This document shows, in pieces, positions 8,035 through 17,160 of a stretch of DNA of 64,000 bases. The notes under the pieces are model-generated. The model worked only from the letters and a program-made list of their open reading frames with translations, searched no databases and was not told the origin of the DNA. Position 1 is the stretch's first letter. Every line of letters starts with the position of its first letter. The DNA lies in NCBI RefSeq assembly GCF_002288525.1, contig NZ_CP023068.1, positions 434,001 to 498,000 on the forward strand, read 5' to 3'. The DNA comes from Sinorhizobium sojae CCBAU 05684. Its GTDB lineage: Bacteria > Pseudomonadota > Alphaproteobacteria > Rhizobiales > Rhizobiaceae. The position numbers were made by a program, and so were the translations under genes.

Positions 8035-9144
8035 ATGATTGAGACTCATTCGAACAAGGGTGCGCTCGACTATTTCAAATGGGCCTTCATCGTCACGGCC
8101 ATCGGTCTTCTCCTCGGGGCTTGGGTCGGTTGGCAATCGACCGGCTCCATCGGGGGCACGGCAACAGTTTTCTTCATTTGCGCGGTACTCGCCGTTCTCG
8201 AAATCTCCCTTTCCTTCGACAACGCTATCGTCAACGCCAACAAGCTCAAGGACATGAGGCCGGAATGGCAGCACCGGTTCCTGACCTGGGGCATCATCAT
8301 CGCCGTTTTCGGCATGCGCATCGTCTTCCCGCTGCTGATCGTCGTCATCGCGGCGAATATCGGTCCGATCGAGGCGATCATTCTCGCCTCGGTGCGGCCC
8401 GAGGAATACGCTCGCATCATGCACGAGGCACATCTGCCGATCGCGGCCTTTGGCGGCACGTTCCTGATGATGGTCGGGCTCAGCTACTTCTTCAACCAGG
8501 AGAAGGATGTGCATTGGATCGCGTGGATTGAGCGGAAGATGGCGCGCTTTGCGACCGTCAAGGGCATCGAGATCGCCTTCGTGCTCAGCTTGATCCTCGG
8601 TTTTTCGACGCTGCTCGAGGGTGAGCAGGCGAATGTCTTCGTGTACGCCGGCATCTACGGTCTGCTGACATTCCTCCTGGTGGAGGTCGTCGGCGGCCTG
8701 CTTGACGCCTCGCAGCAGACCATGAGCGCTGCGGCCAAGGGCGGGTTTGGCGCCTTCCTCTACCTGGAAGTGCTCGATGCCAGCTTCTCTTTCGACGGCG
8801 TGATCGGCGCCTTCGCGTTGACGCAGAACCTCTTCATCATCGCCATCGGTCTCGGCATCGGCGCGATGTATGTCCGCTCCATGACGATCATGCTGGTCGA
8901 CAAGGGAACGCTGAGCGCCTACCGATATCTGGAACATGGTGCATTCTACGCGATCCTGATCCTCTCGGTGGTGATGTATTTCCAGACCCTGGTGCACATT
9001 CCGGAGGTCATTACCGGCCTCGGCGGAGCTGGCCTTATCGGCCTCTCGCTCTGGTCGTCGATCCGGTACAACCGGCAGCACGCGCAAGCGGAAGCGGAAG
9101 ATGTGAGGCAAGAAAATCACGAGCGATTGCATGCGGAGGCCTGA
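8035..9144 (+). CDS. DUF475 / TerC-superfamily integral membrane protein
   Basis: A 369-residue polytopic membrane protein of the DUF475 branch of the TerC superfamily, with roughly eight to nine hydrophobic segments. Paired acidic motifs within membrane helices, L-S-F-D-N-A-I-V-N-A-N and S-F-S-F-D-G-V-I-G-A-F, match the TerC/LysE-like pattern implicated in metal ion handling. AGGGGAGG lies 6 bases before the chosen ATG; the open frame extends to 7954 without a site. It is followed by a strong terminator and a universal stress protein gene. Role in metal or tellurite resistance is inferred from the superfamily only. Confidence 0.82.
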   Translation: MIETHSNKGALDYFKWAFIVTAIGLLLGAWVGWQSTGSIGGTATVFFICAVLAVLEISLSFDNAIVNANKLKDMRPEWQHRFLTWGIIIAVFGMRIVFPLLIVVIAANIGPIEAIILASVRPEEYARIMHEAHLPIAAFGGTFLMMVGLSYFFNQEKDVHWIAWIERKMARFATVKGIEIAFVLSLILGFSTLLEGEQANVFVYAGIYGLLTFLLVEVVGGLLDASQQTMSAAAKGGFGAFLYLEVLDASFSFDGVIGAFALTQNLFIIAIGLGIGAMYVRSMTIMLVDKGTLSAYRYLEHGAFYAILILSVVMYFQTLVHIPEVITGLGGAGLIGLSLWSSIRYNRQHAQAEAEDVRQENHERLHAEA

Positions 9145-9172
9145 GCGCAACCGCAATCGCCAGTAAATACGG

Positions 9173-9200
9173 GGCCCGGCGAATTCCGCCGGGCCTTTTT
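9173..9200 (+). terminator. Rho-independent terminator after the DUF475 gene
   Basis: Stem GGCCCGGC (9173-9180) with GCCGGGCC (9188-9195), extended by one G-C pair, followed by TTTTT (9196-9200). It lies about 30 bases after the DUF475 stop. Confidence 0.85.
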
Positions 9201-9220
9201 CATGAGCGGCTAGCGGTCTG

Positions 9221-9234
9221 TTGATCTGCGTCAA
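9221..9234 (+). promoter_or_regulatory. FNR/FixK-type box
   Basis: TTGAT-CTGC-GTCAA matches the FNR/FixK core TTGA-N6-TCAA exactly. Its centre is about 59 bases before the ATG of the universal stress protein, suitable for class II activation near -41.5. Confidence 0.7.
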
Positions 9235-9286
9235 TGCCGTCGGGCCTGGTGCGGATAGCGTGAATTGGGTCCACCAGGAGGCTTTC

Positions 9287-9730
9287 ATGTTTCGCAACAT
9301 CCTTATCCCTACCGACGGATCGCCGCTCGCCACCCTTGCCGTGGACGCCGGCATTGCCTTTGCCAAGGACATCGGCGCGAAGATCACAGTGTTCACCGTG
9401 ACGGAGCCCTTTGATCTCGTTTCGATCGACGCGGAACAGCTTGCCAGTACGCGCGAGCAATATGAGGCCCTCTCCGAGGTGCATGCCGCCGAGATCCTTT
9501 CGGCCGCGCGGGCCAAAGCCGAAACGGCTGGCGTTCCCTGCAAGACCGATCAGACGCGGACGCATGATATCTATCGCGCCATCGTCAGGAAGGCGGAGGA
9601 TATTGGCGCCGATCTCATCGTCATGTCTTCGCATGGCCGCGGAGGTCTCGGCGCGTTGGTTATTGGCAGTATTGCCGCAAAGGTGCTGACGCATTCGGCC
9701 ATCCCCGTGCTTGTCTACCGCAAGAAGTAG
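9287..9730 (+). CDS. Universal stress protein, single domain
   Basis: A 147-residue UspA-family protein: N-terminal N-I-L-I-P-T-D-G-S, and the ATP-binding signature D-L-I-V-M-S-S-H-G-R-G-G with following G-S-I-A-A-K-V-L (about residues 107-130), so probably the ATP-binding subclass. AGGAG lies 6 bases before the ATG. A FixK-type box upstream suggests induction at low oxygen. The open frame extends to 9221 but that would include the box. Confidence 0.9.
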   Translation: MFRNILIPTDGSPLATLAVDAGIAFAKDIGAKITVFTVTEPFDLVSIDAEQLASTREQYEALSEVHAAEILSAARAKAETAGVPCKTDQTRTHDIYRAIVRKAEDIGADLIVMSSHGRGGLGALVIGSIAAKVLTHSAIPVLVYRKK

Positions 9731-9927
9731 GTGCAACGGATAGCGGTGGCGGCGGCGTCGAAGAGGGTTGAAGCGCGTCAGTGCCGCGACGCTGCGTCAC
9801 ACTCAGGATGTGATTTCCCGAAGCCGCCGCCGGAAAAGGGCCAAAGTTTCGCGCGATGGCGATCCTCTCTTGGCAGGGATAATGCTTTCCCCGGGCCAGC
9901 AGCCATGAAACACGCGGAGGAACGCCC

Positions 9928-10257
9928 TTGAATGCGAGCCGAAACGACCTGGCGTTGATTGCAGTCATGCGTCGCTATTTCGAGGCGAAAGACGAGGCGA
10001 ACGAACTGAAACTGCGGCTGGAGACCGCCCGGAACGAGAGCGGCGACGAGATCGGCCGGTTCTACGATCTCCGGACCAACGTCCTGCACGCCGACGACAT
10101 CCTCACATGGCATAGGCTCCGCAAAGAGATGCAAGAGTTGATGAGCCATGCCGCGCGATGGGCAAGGGGCGGCAGCATCGAGGATTGCGATGCCGCCAAG
10201 GCCGAGGATGCGGCCGATGCGGTCCAGTTGCTGGGCATCCAAGCCGTAGCCGAGTGA
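9928..10257 (+). CDS. Hypothetical helical protein
   Basis: A 109-residue protein of unknown function with a TTG start supported by GGAGG 7 bases upstream; the next in-frame ATG is codon 14. The sequence is charged and helical (R-Y-F-E-A-K-D-E-A-N-E-L-K-L-R-L-E-T-A), with no signal or membrane segment. I recognise no domain. Confidence 0.55.
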   Translation: MNASRNDLALIAVMRRYFEAKDEANELKLRLETARNESGDEIGRFYDLRTNVLHADDILTWHRLRKEMQELMSHAARWARGGSIEDCDAAKAEDAADAVQLLGIQAVAE

Positions 10258-10351
10258 TTGCGGCTCGGCGGGCAGCCTTACCGCTCGAGACGGTGCGAAG
10301 GTCCTCGATCACTGGCGACCGTCAGCGGCGCGGCCGCGAAACCTGCCGCGG

Positions 10352-10578
10352 TCAAATCCGATGCGCTGAAGAGACTTGCGCGCAAACCCCTCCTCCAAGA
10401 ACGGGGCCGATCAGCCACGTCAGCAGCGCAAGCTTCACCGTCGGCTCGGACGGGCGCTCGGTCCCCTCCGGACTCGCCGCGATCCGATAGGCCATGAAGC
10501 CGCCGGCATTCGCGGCGTTCGCGACGAACGTCAGATAAAGGCGAGATTCCGCTCGGTCGCTGCGTCGCGTTCTTTCAC
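10352..10578 (-). pseudogene. Frameshifted small membrane-type protein
   Basis: Reading from a GTG at 10578, codons give M-K-E-R-D-A-A-T-E-R-N-L-A-F-I and then a stop. In the next frame protein-like sequence continues as Y-L-T-F-V-A-N-A-A-N-A-G-G-F-M-A-Y-R-I-A and later K-L-A-L-L-T-W-L-I-G-P-V-L-G-G to a TGA at 10352. The two pieces join at T-T-T-A-T-C-T-G by a single-base change. Together they give a roughly 75-residue protein with two hydrophobic stretches. I recognise no family; the case rests on codon quality and continuity. Confidence 0.4.
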
Positions 10579-10933
10579 GGTGGGATTCCTCAGATATTGC
10601 CTCATCAACCGCCGATCTCGTGTGGGCGTTTCAAAACTGCAAGCAGAAGATGCAAATCTTCTGGTATAATGCGACTGACCATGCCCGCCGCCGGCTTTCG
10701 GCAAATCGGTAATAACTTGGCAACTCCGGACGGAGAAGCTACGCAGGGGCCGGCATGAACCCGCGGTATCGGCGCGGTCAAGGACTCCTCATTCGGGCCC
10801 GAAGGCAGGAGCCGTATTGAAGCAACGAGACCAAGCATGAGCGAACAAAGCAGATCTTCGACAGGGCCCTGCGGGAAGCACCTGGAACAGTCCGCACCGG
10901 GCACCGCCCGCGCTGACAGGGAGAGTGCAGCCA

Positions 10934-12685
10934 GTGTCTGAGCTTAGTTCGAATGGCAGGAACATCGATCCCGCCTCCGCCCTTCGCGATTGCCGAACAG
11001 CATTCATCGGCGTCGGCATCGCCAGTGCGCTCGTCAATATCCTCTATCTGACCGGCTCGTTCTTCATGCTCGAGGTCTATGACCGGGTTCTGCCGAGCCG
11101 CAGCATTCCCACGCTGATCGCACTCAGCCTGCTCGCCTTATTGCTTTATGGCTTCCAGGGCGCCTTCGAACTGATCCGCGGGCGCATGCTGGTGCGCATC
11201 GCCGGGGCGCTCGACGAAAGCCTCAGCGCACGCATTTACCGAGCGCTCGTCAAGGCGCCGCTGAAGCTTCGGATGCAGGGAGACGGCCTTCAGGCGCTCC
11301 GCGACTTCGATCAGGTTCGCTCCTTCCTCTCGAGTGCCGGGCCGGCGGCGCTATTCGACCTGCCGTGGCTGCCCTTCTATATCGCAATCTGTTTTCTATT
11401 CCACCCCGTGATCGGCTTTGTCGCGATCGGCGGCGGCCTCATCCTGACGGTTCTGACCTATCTTACTAATCGCAATACGCAGGCACCCTCCAGAAAGGCA
11501 TCCGAAGCGGGAGGCCTGCGCAACGCCTTTGCCCAAGCCTCGCAGCGCAATGCCGAGGTCGTCCAGGCCATGGGCATGACCGGTCGGCTGACAAGCCTCT
11601 GGGAGGACCGCAACGCGGAATTCCGCGACCAGAACAGGCGCACCTCGGACATCGGCAATGGCTACGGCGCGCTCTCGAAAGTTTTCCGCATGGCGCTGCA
11701 ATCGGCAGTGTTGGCGGCGGGCGCCGTTCTCGTCATCGAGGGGGAGGCCTCGCCCGGCATTATCATCGCCGGCTCCATCCTGACAGCACGGGCGCTCGCC
11801 CCAGTGGAACTCGCGATCGGCAATTGGCGCGGCCTCGTCTCGGCGCGCCAGAGCTGGCAGCGACTGAAGGACCTGCTCAAGGCTCTGCCGGAAACGGAGG
11901 CGCCCCTGGCACTGCCCAGTCCGCGGGAACGCTTGAGCGTAGAGACATTGGCGAGCGGTCCGCCGGCCGCACAACGCCTCATCTTCACCGATGTCGGTTT
12001 CGCTGTCCATGCCGGCAGCGCGCTTGGCGTTATCGGCCCGAGCGGCTCCGGAAAGTCGTCGCTGGCGCGGGCCCTGATCGGCGTCTGGCCGGCCTATCGC
12101 GGCTCCGTCCGTCTCGACGGCGCGGCGCTCGACCAATGGGACAGCGACGCGCTCGGCAGGCACATCGGATACCTGCCGCAGGATGTCGAGCTTTTCGCCG
12201 GAACCGTGGCCCAGAACATCTGCCGCTTCGCCGCGGATGCGACGCCTGAGGCCATCGTTGCCGCCGCCACGGCCGCGCGGGTCAAAGACCTGATCCTACG
12301 GCTCCCGAATGGCTACGATACCGAGATCGGCGAGGGTGGTGTTGCGCTTTCCGCCGGCCAGCGCCAGCGCGTCGCACTTGCGAGAGCCCTTTACGGCGAC
12401 CCTTTCCTCGTGGTTCTGGACGAGCCGAACTCGAATCTCGACGCTGAAGGGGAGCAGGCCTTGAGCGAGGCGATCATGAACGTGCGAGCGCGGGGCGGCA
12501 TCGTCGTCGTTATCGCCCATAGGCCGAGCGCGCTCGCCAGCACCGATCTCGTTTTGATGATGCAAGACGGGCGCATGCAGGCCTTCGGTCCGAAGGAGGA
12601 GGTGCTGAACAAGGTGCTTCGGCCGCAGGCCGTGGCGCCATCGCGATTCAAGATCGCGGCGGAAGGCCAGGAGGCGGCGCAATGA
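10934..12685 (+). CDS. Type I secretion system permease/ATPase (PrtD-like)
   Basis: An ABC exporter half-transporter of about 583 residues. A six-helix membrane domain occupies roughly the first 300 residues; the nucleotide-binding domain follows, with Walker A G-P-S-G-S-G-K-S-S, signature L-S-A-G-Q-R-Q-R-V-A and Walker B V-V-L-D-E-P-N-S-N-L-D. The start may be GTG 10934, better spaced from GGGAG, or GTG 10925. It overlaps the HlyD gene by 4 bases (ATGA), so the two are translationally coupled and form the inner-membrane part of a type I exporter. No RTX cargo and no TolC gene is visible nearby. Confidence 0.9.
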   Translation: MSELSSNGRNIDPASALRDCRTAFIGVGIASALVNILYLTGSFFMLEVYDRVLPSRSIPTLIALSLLALLLYGFQGAFELIRGRMLVRIAGALDESLSARIYRALVKAPLKLRMQGDGLQALRDFDQVRSFLSSAGPAALFDLPWLPFYIAICFLFHPVIGFVAIGGGLILTVLTYLTNRNTQAPSRKASEAGGLRNAFAQASQRNAEVVQAMGMTGRLTSLWEDRNAEFRDQNRRTSDIGNGYGALSKVFRMALQSAVLAAGAVLVIEGEASPGIIIAGSILTARALAPVELAIGNWRGLVSARQSWQRLKDLLKALPETEAPLALPSPRERLSVETLASGPPAAQRLIFTDVGFAVHAGSALGVIGPSGSGKSSLARALIGVWPAYRGSVRLDGAALDQWDSDALGRHIGYLPQDVELFAGTVAQNICRFAADATPEAIVAAATAARVKDLILRLPNGYDTEIGEGGVALSAGQRQRVALARALYGDPFLVVLDEPNSNLDAEGEQALSEAIMNVRARGGIVVVIAHRPSALASTDLVLMMQDGRMQAFGPKEEVLNKVLRPQAVAPSRFKIAAEGQEAAQ

Positions 12686-13995
12686 GCGGACGCAAGGAAC
12701 AGACGAGCGCGCAGCGCTCGCTCGGGCGGCACATGGTCGGGGTATCCGTTCTCGCGCTCGCCCTCGTCGCAGGTGTCGGCGGCTGGGCTGCGACGACGGA
12801 ACTTTCAAGCGCGATCGTCGCCGGTGGCGTTGTGGTCGTCGACGACAACGTCAAGAAGGTCCAGCACCTGACGGGCGGTGTCGTCGGCGAACTCAGGGTC
12901 AAGGAAGGCGACCGCGTCGAGGCCGGACAGGTGCTAATCCGCCTCGACGGGACCACCGTTCGCGCCAACCTTGCAATCATCGAAGGCACGCTGGCGCAGC
13001 TTTATGCGCGTCGGGCGCGGCTTCACGCCGAGCGCATAGGCGCGCCGGACTTCGAGATTGACGAGGATCTCGAGAATTTCATTTCCGGTGCGGCGGCGGC
13101 AAAACTCGTCGCCGGCGAGAAGAGGCTCTTCGAAAGCCGCCGCTCGGCGCTGACCGGGATGAAGAGCCAGCTCGCCTCGAGAAAGGCGCAGCTTGCCGAC
13201 GAGATCGAAGGGCTGACCGTTCAGTTGAAGGCGATCGAGGATGCGCTGAGGCTCATCGAGGAGGAACTGGTGGGCGTCGATTCCCTCTATGGACAGGGTT
13301 TGGTGCCGATGCAGCGCGTGACGACGCTGAAGCGGCAGCGGGCGGAACTCGAGGGAGACCGAGGACAGCACATCGCAGCCCGCGCCCAGGCGCGCGGAAA
13401 GTTGAGCGAAATCGACCTGCAGGTCCTGCAACTCGACGAGGACCGGCGCACGGAGATTTCCAAGGAACTGACGGATGTCGAGGCGAGGATCGCCGAATAT
13501 GAGGAGCGCCGCACGGCCGCGACCGACCAGTTGCGGCGGCTCGACATCACCTCGCCGCTCTCCGGCCGGGTCTACCAACTCGCCGTCCATACGGTGAACG
13601 GCGTGATCAATCCGGGCGAGACGCTGATGCTCGTCGTGCCGGAGGCGGACGACCTCACGGTGGAGGCGCGCGTGGCTCCCCACGACATCGACCAGGTCCA
13701 GGTCGGCCAGCCGGTCGAAATCCGTTTCAGCGCTTTCAACCAACGAACGACGCCTGAAGTCGAGGCGGAGGTCGTGACCGTGGCGCCGGATCTCGTGACG
13801 GACGAGCGCAGCGGCACCAGCTATTATCCACTGCGCATCCGTCCGAAGCCTGAAAGCCTCGCCAAGCTCACCGGATTGTCTCTTTATCCGGGCATGCCCG
13901 CGGAGGTGTTCATCAAGATCGCCGACCGCACGGTCATCTCCTATCTGACGAAGCCGCTGACGGATCAGATGCGGCACGCATTCCGCGAGGACTGA
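12682..13995 (+). CDS. HlyD-family type I secretion periplasmic adaptor (PrtE-like)
   Basis: A 437-residue membrane fusion protein. One N-terminal transmembrane segment (about residues 18-40) is followed by a lipoyl half (Q-H-L-T-G-G-V-V-G-E-L), a long coiled coil (about 95-285) and the second lipoyl half plus beta-barrel (S-P-L-S-G-R-V-Y onwards). The C-terminal P-G-M-P-A-E-V-F-I motif is typical of the family. It bridges the PrtD-like ATPase to an outer-membrane TolC channel encoded elsewhere. Confidence 0.9.
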   Translation: MSGRKEQTSAQRSLGRHMVGVSVLALALVAGVGGWAATTELSSAIVAGGVVVVDDNVKKVQHLTGGVVGELRVKEGDRVEAGQVLIRLDGTTVRANLAIIEGTLAQLYARRARLHAERIGAPDFEIDEDLENFISGAAAAKLVAGEKRLFESRRSALTGMKSQLASRKAQLADEIEGLTVQLKAIEDALRLIEEELVGVDSLYGQGLVPMQRVTTLKRQRAELEGDRGQHIAARAQARGKLSEIDLQVLQLDEDRRTEISKELTDVEARIAEYEERRTAATDQLRRLDITSPLSGRVYQLAVHTVNGVINPGETLMLVVPEADDLTVEARVAPHDIDQVQVGQPVEIRFSAFNQRTTPEVEAEVVTVAPDLVTDERSGTSYYPLRIRPKPESLAKLTGLSLYPGMPAEVFIKIADRTVISYLTKPLTDQMRHAFRED

Positions 13996-14232
13996 GAAGC
14001 CCTACTGCCGACGGTTATCTCGACCGCGGCGGCCTCGCGCCGACGCGACCAGCCGCGGACCGCGCGGGAATGCAACTGCGTTGGTGCTGCCATGCGAATT
14101 TTGGCTGAAATCTGACGTTTAAATGCCGGAAGGGCACTTTCGTGATTGGACTTCGCGGCCGGTTGGAGTCACGCTGACTACGCCTATGAGGCTGAAAAGG
14201 GGGACCAACTATCGTCTGAGTAGGAGGTCACA

Positions 14233-14670
14233 ATGAAGCACCATGCAATCGACGAACTGCAAATCGTCGCCGAGGTCAATCAGGACTTTCCCCGTCGGGC
14301 TTTGTCACGCAGCGAGCGTTTAGAGCGCTGGGCAGAGCTTCTTGAGCAGAACCCTCAGAGACGGCTTTCAACGTTGCACGAGACCGAGTATCAGCCGGCA
14401 CGCGTTCGCGCGACCATGCGCGGCGACGGTACGCCGATCTCCGTTGCATTCGAAGATCCCGTCCTCCGGGCGGCCGGGCTGGAGAATGATAGCTACGGCG
14501 AGGCGAAGCGGTTCTTCGAGCTGAGCGACGAGCAACTGCACAAGGTCATTTGCTATTGCCATTTCGGTGCGACGGTTAGTGCATCGACCGCAGCGCGTCA
14601 CATCCGCGCGATGCTGGTCGAGAAACAGCCGGGCCTGTTCGCTCGCCTGCGCCAGATATTCCTCGGCTAA
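14233..14670 (+). CDS. Conserved-looking hypothetical protein
   Basis: A 145-residue cytoplasmic protein with AGGAGG 5 bases before the ATG and good coding character, but no domain I recognise. It begins M-K-H-H-A-I-D-E-L and contains R-S-E-R-L-E-R-W-A-E-L-L-E and a central S-Y-G-E-A-K-R-F-F-E-L segment. A single gene with a gap of 402 bases after it. The short Cys-bearing stretch V-I-C-Y-C-H-F-G is notable, but no metal site can be assigned. Confidence 0.6.
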   Translation: MKHHAIDELQIVAEVNQDFPRRALSRSERLERWAELLEQNPQRRLSTLHETEYQPARVRATMRGDGTPISVAFEDPVLRAAGLENDSYGEAKRFFELSDEQLHKVICYCHFGATVSASTAARHIRAMLVEKQPGLFARLRQIFLG

Positions 14671-15072
14671 GCTGGCGGCGTCTACAGGCAGGTGGTCAAG
14701 GCGGCGACCGAGTCGGCCGTAGCGGAATCTTTCGCGAGCCATTCGTCCCGAGGATGACCTCTGCCCGGACAGCGTCATAGCGGGGGGAGGCACTTCGTCG
14801 CTACAGCGCCCGTGTCCTCAGAGGCATTCGGTCTGCGGTAGCGGCGAAGTGTAGTGCAGTGCGTATTTTCGCTGCTCGAAGCGCCGCGCGAAGACGGCCG
14901 CCGCAGGTGCGCCGCTCCATTGCTTCATGATACCTGTGATTTTTCAGGTCTGATGGTTCATCGCCTCTTTTGATGGACGTGAGCAAGTCCGCGCGTCATC
15001 CGGATTGCGAATCGGGTTGATTCCGAGTTCGGATTACACAATCTTCATGTGACATGAATGCGGAGGCTTTGG
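14671..15072. other. Intergenic region, no supported gene
   Basis: A 402-base gap. Open frames on the minus strand (14801-14986, 15034-15234) lack domains and ribosome sites. No clear promoter motif or repeat is recognised. Confidence 0.4.
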
Positions 15073-15636
15073 ATGAGTGAGGAAGCGCATCACTATTGCG
15101 TCTTCGAAACCGCCGGCGGTTTCTGCGGCATCGCCTGGAGCGCGCGCGGCATCACCCGCTTTCAACTGCCGACGAAAAGGGCGGCCATGACCGAAGGACT
15201 GCTGTTGCGCCGCCTTTCCAACGGCCAACCGCACGCGCGGCCGCCCCGGGTACAGGAAGCGATCGCTGCCGTCCGACGCTATTTCGGCGGGATCGAGACG
15301 GATTTTTCCTCAGTCGATCTCGACCTAGAGGGACAGGACGCCTTCTTCAGGGGCATCTATGCGGCGGCGCGGAAGATCCCATGGGGGCATACCACCACCT
15401 ACGGGGCGTTGGCGAAGGACCTCGGCGCCGGCCCCGAGGCCGCACGGGATGTCGGTCAAGCCATGGCCAGAAATCCGGTTGCACTGATCATCCCCTGCCA
15501 TCGCGTGCTGGCCGCCGGCGGCAAGATCGGCGGCTTCTCGGCGCCCGGCGGTGCGTCCGCCAAGCTGCGAATGCTCGAACTGGAAGGCGTACATCTGAAC
15601 GCGCCGGAACCCGCACAACAATCCCTGGCATTTTGA
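15073..15636 (+). CDS. ogt: Methylated-DNA--protein-cysteine methyltransferase
   Basis: A 187-residue O6-alkylguanine-DNA alkyltransferase, a suicide repair enzyme moving the alkyl group from DNA to its own cysteine. The active-site motif I-P-C-H-R-V-L is at about residues 139-145, preceded by the DNA-binding helix-turn-helix (I-P-W-G-H-T-T-T-Y-G) with the R-D-V-G-Q-A-M-A-R-N-P recognition helix. CGGAGG lies 6 bases before the ATG at 15073. No Ada N-terminal regulatory domain is present, so it is the Ogt/AGT type. Confidence 0.93.
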   Translation: MSEEAHHYCVFETAGGFCGIAWSARGITRFQLPTKRAAMTEGLLLRRLSNGQPHARPPRVQEAIAAVRRYFGGIETDFSSVDLDLEGQDAFFRGIYAAARKIPWGHTTTYGALAKDLGAGPEAARDVGQAMARNPVALIIPCHRVLAAGGKIGGFSAPGGASAKLRMLELEGVHLNAPEPAQQSLAF

Positions 15637-15722
15637 ACGATGGCAGATTGTGCCCGGCTGCTGCGTCGTGCATGCTTGTATATATGGGCTCCGACGCAAG
15701 GATGCCGCAAGCGGAGGTTGCT

Positions 15723-16952
15723 ATGCAATCTTTATCGGACGCACTTCTGGATTCATCCGATGACAGCGAAGGAAGATGGCCTGTCCGGCGGCGGCGCGTC
15801 TTGGACTGGCTGGTGAACGAGACGCGCGGCGAGCGTTACATCGACGATATCTTTGTCGAGATGTGCCGGATACTGGCGGAAGCCGATGTGCCGGTCGCGC
15901 GCGCGACGCTGCATTTCCGGATCCAGCATCCGCAGTGGATCGGGGCGCGGATACTGTGGCGGAAGGGATTGTCACAAGCCGAAATCGATCTCTACAACTA
16001 CGGGACCGAGGACAGCTCGCAATACCTGAACAGCCCTCTCTACGAGATCAACAACGGAGCGGCCGAAGTGCGGCGCCATCTCGACGATCCCTCCGACGAT
16101 GGAGCGGAATACGCGCTCTATGGCAATTTGCGGACTGAGGGTATCACCGACTACATCGGCTGGCCCCTGGAGCACACGCTCGGCAAACAGCACGTCATCA
16201 CCTTCGCCAGCGACAGGCGAGGCGGCTTTCGCCCTGGGGACATCGAACTCTTCAAGGACTTGTTGCCAGCCTTGGCGCTCGTTAGCGAGATCAGGCTGAA
16301 GAACCGTCTCGCGCGCACGCTTCTCGAGACCTATGTCGGGCCGCATGCGAGCGAACAGATCCTGGCGGGAGCGACGACGCGCGGCAGTGGCGTGACGGTT
16401 GGCGCCGCCATTCTCATCTGCGACCTGCGCGATTTCACCAGATTGTCGGATCTCTGGCCGCGCGACGACGTGATCGAGCTGTTGAATGGTTATTTCGACG
16501 CCATGTCGGAGCCGATCGAGCGCCATGGGGGCGAGATCCTGAAGTTCATGGGCGACGGGCTTCTGGCGATCTTCCCGCTCAGTGACCCGTGCGCCTGCAG
16601 CAATCTGCTCGGCGCCATCGCCGAAGCGCAGGCTGCTCTTGCCGATCTCAACGACGAGAACCTGCGCAAAGGTCATGAGCCGCTAGGCTACGGTATCGGC
16701 GTGCATGTGGGGGACGTGATGTATGGCAATATCGGCTCGCGCAAGCGCCTCGACTTCACCGTCATCGGACCCGCGGTCAACGTCGCCTCGCGTCTCGAGA
16801 GCCTGACCAAGGAACTCAAGCGTCCGGTTCTTCTTTCACGCGCCTTCGTCGAAAGGGCGGGATGCGCCGCACAGATGGAAAATCTCGGCTCCTATGCCTT
16901 GCGCGGACTCGACAACCCGGTCGACGTCTTCGCCTTTTCCGGCAGAAGATAA
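15723..16952 (+). CDS. Class III adenylate/guanylate cyclase with N-terminal GAF-like domain
   Basis: A 409-residue cytoplasmic cyclase. Residues about 30-195 form a probable GAF-type sensory domain; the catalytic domain covers about 222-405. Metal-binding Asp234 (I-C-D-L-R-D-F-T) and Asp278 (F-M-G-D-G-L), purine-specifying Lys274 and Asp344, and transition-state Asn353 and Arg357 (V-N-V-A-S-R-L-E) are all visible, so it should be an active adenylate cyclase. GGAGG lies 5 bases before the ATG. Rhizobial genomes carry many such cyclases; the signal sensed here is unknown. Confidence 0.88.
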   Translation: MQSLSDALLDSSDDSEGRWPVRRRRVLDWLVNETRGERYIDDIFVEMCRILAEADVPVARATLHFRIQHPQWIGARILWRKGLSQAEIDLYNYGTEDSSQYLNSPLYEINNGAAEVRRHLDDPSDDGAEYALYGNLRTEGITDYIGWPLEHTLGKQHVITFASDRRGGFRPGDIELFKDLLPALALVSEIRLKNRLARTLLETYVGPHASEQILAGATTRGSGVTVGAAILICDLRDFTRLSDLWPRDDVIELLNGYFDAMSEPIERHGGEILKFMGDGLLAIFPLSDPCACSNLLGAIAEAQAALADLNDENLRKGHEPLGYGIGVHVGDVMYGNIGSRKRLDFTVIGPAVNVASRLESLTKELKRPVLLSRAFVERAGCAAQMENLGSYALRGLDNPVDVFAFSGRR

Positions 16953-17160
16953 CGAGAGGGCTCCGTCCCGGAAGGCGGGGCCCCATTGTCCGAATCCGCA
17001 ACCGTCGCCTCGCGCACTACCGCACGCTTCGATCGACTTCTATCTGGGCGTGGTCGAGATCCCGGAAAGCTTACTGCGACTGCGCAAAACCGCTTTACAT
17101 CCACGGCACTGTTTGATTTGTCAGACCAGTCATTCGTCACGATTGCCGGGGAGAAGCAGG

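Noticed and set aside
7966..9543. 525-codon minus-strand frame opposite the DUF475 and Usp genes
   Set aside because: Antisense to two well supported genes; His/Arg/Asp-rich shadow typical of high-GC DNA.
10605..10904. 99-codon minus-strand frame before the type I exporter
   Set aside because: No ribosome site or domain, unlikely composition.
15096..15722. Upstream extension of the cyclase frame through the alkyltransferase gene
   Set aside because: Arg/Pro/His-rich, out of frame with the real Ogt gene; the ATG at 15723 has a good ribosome site.
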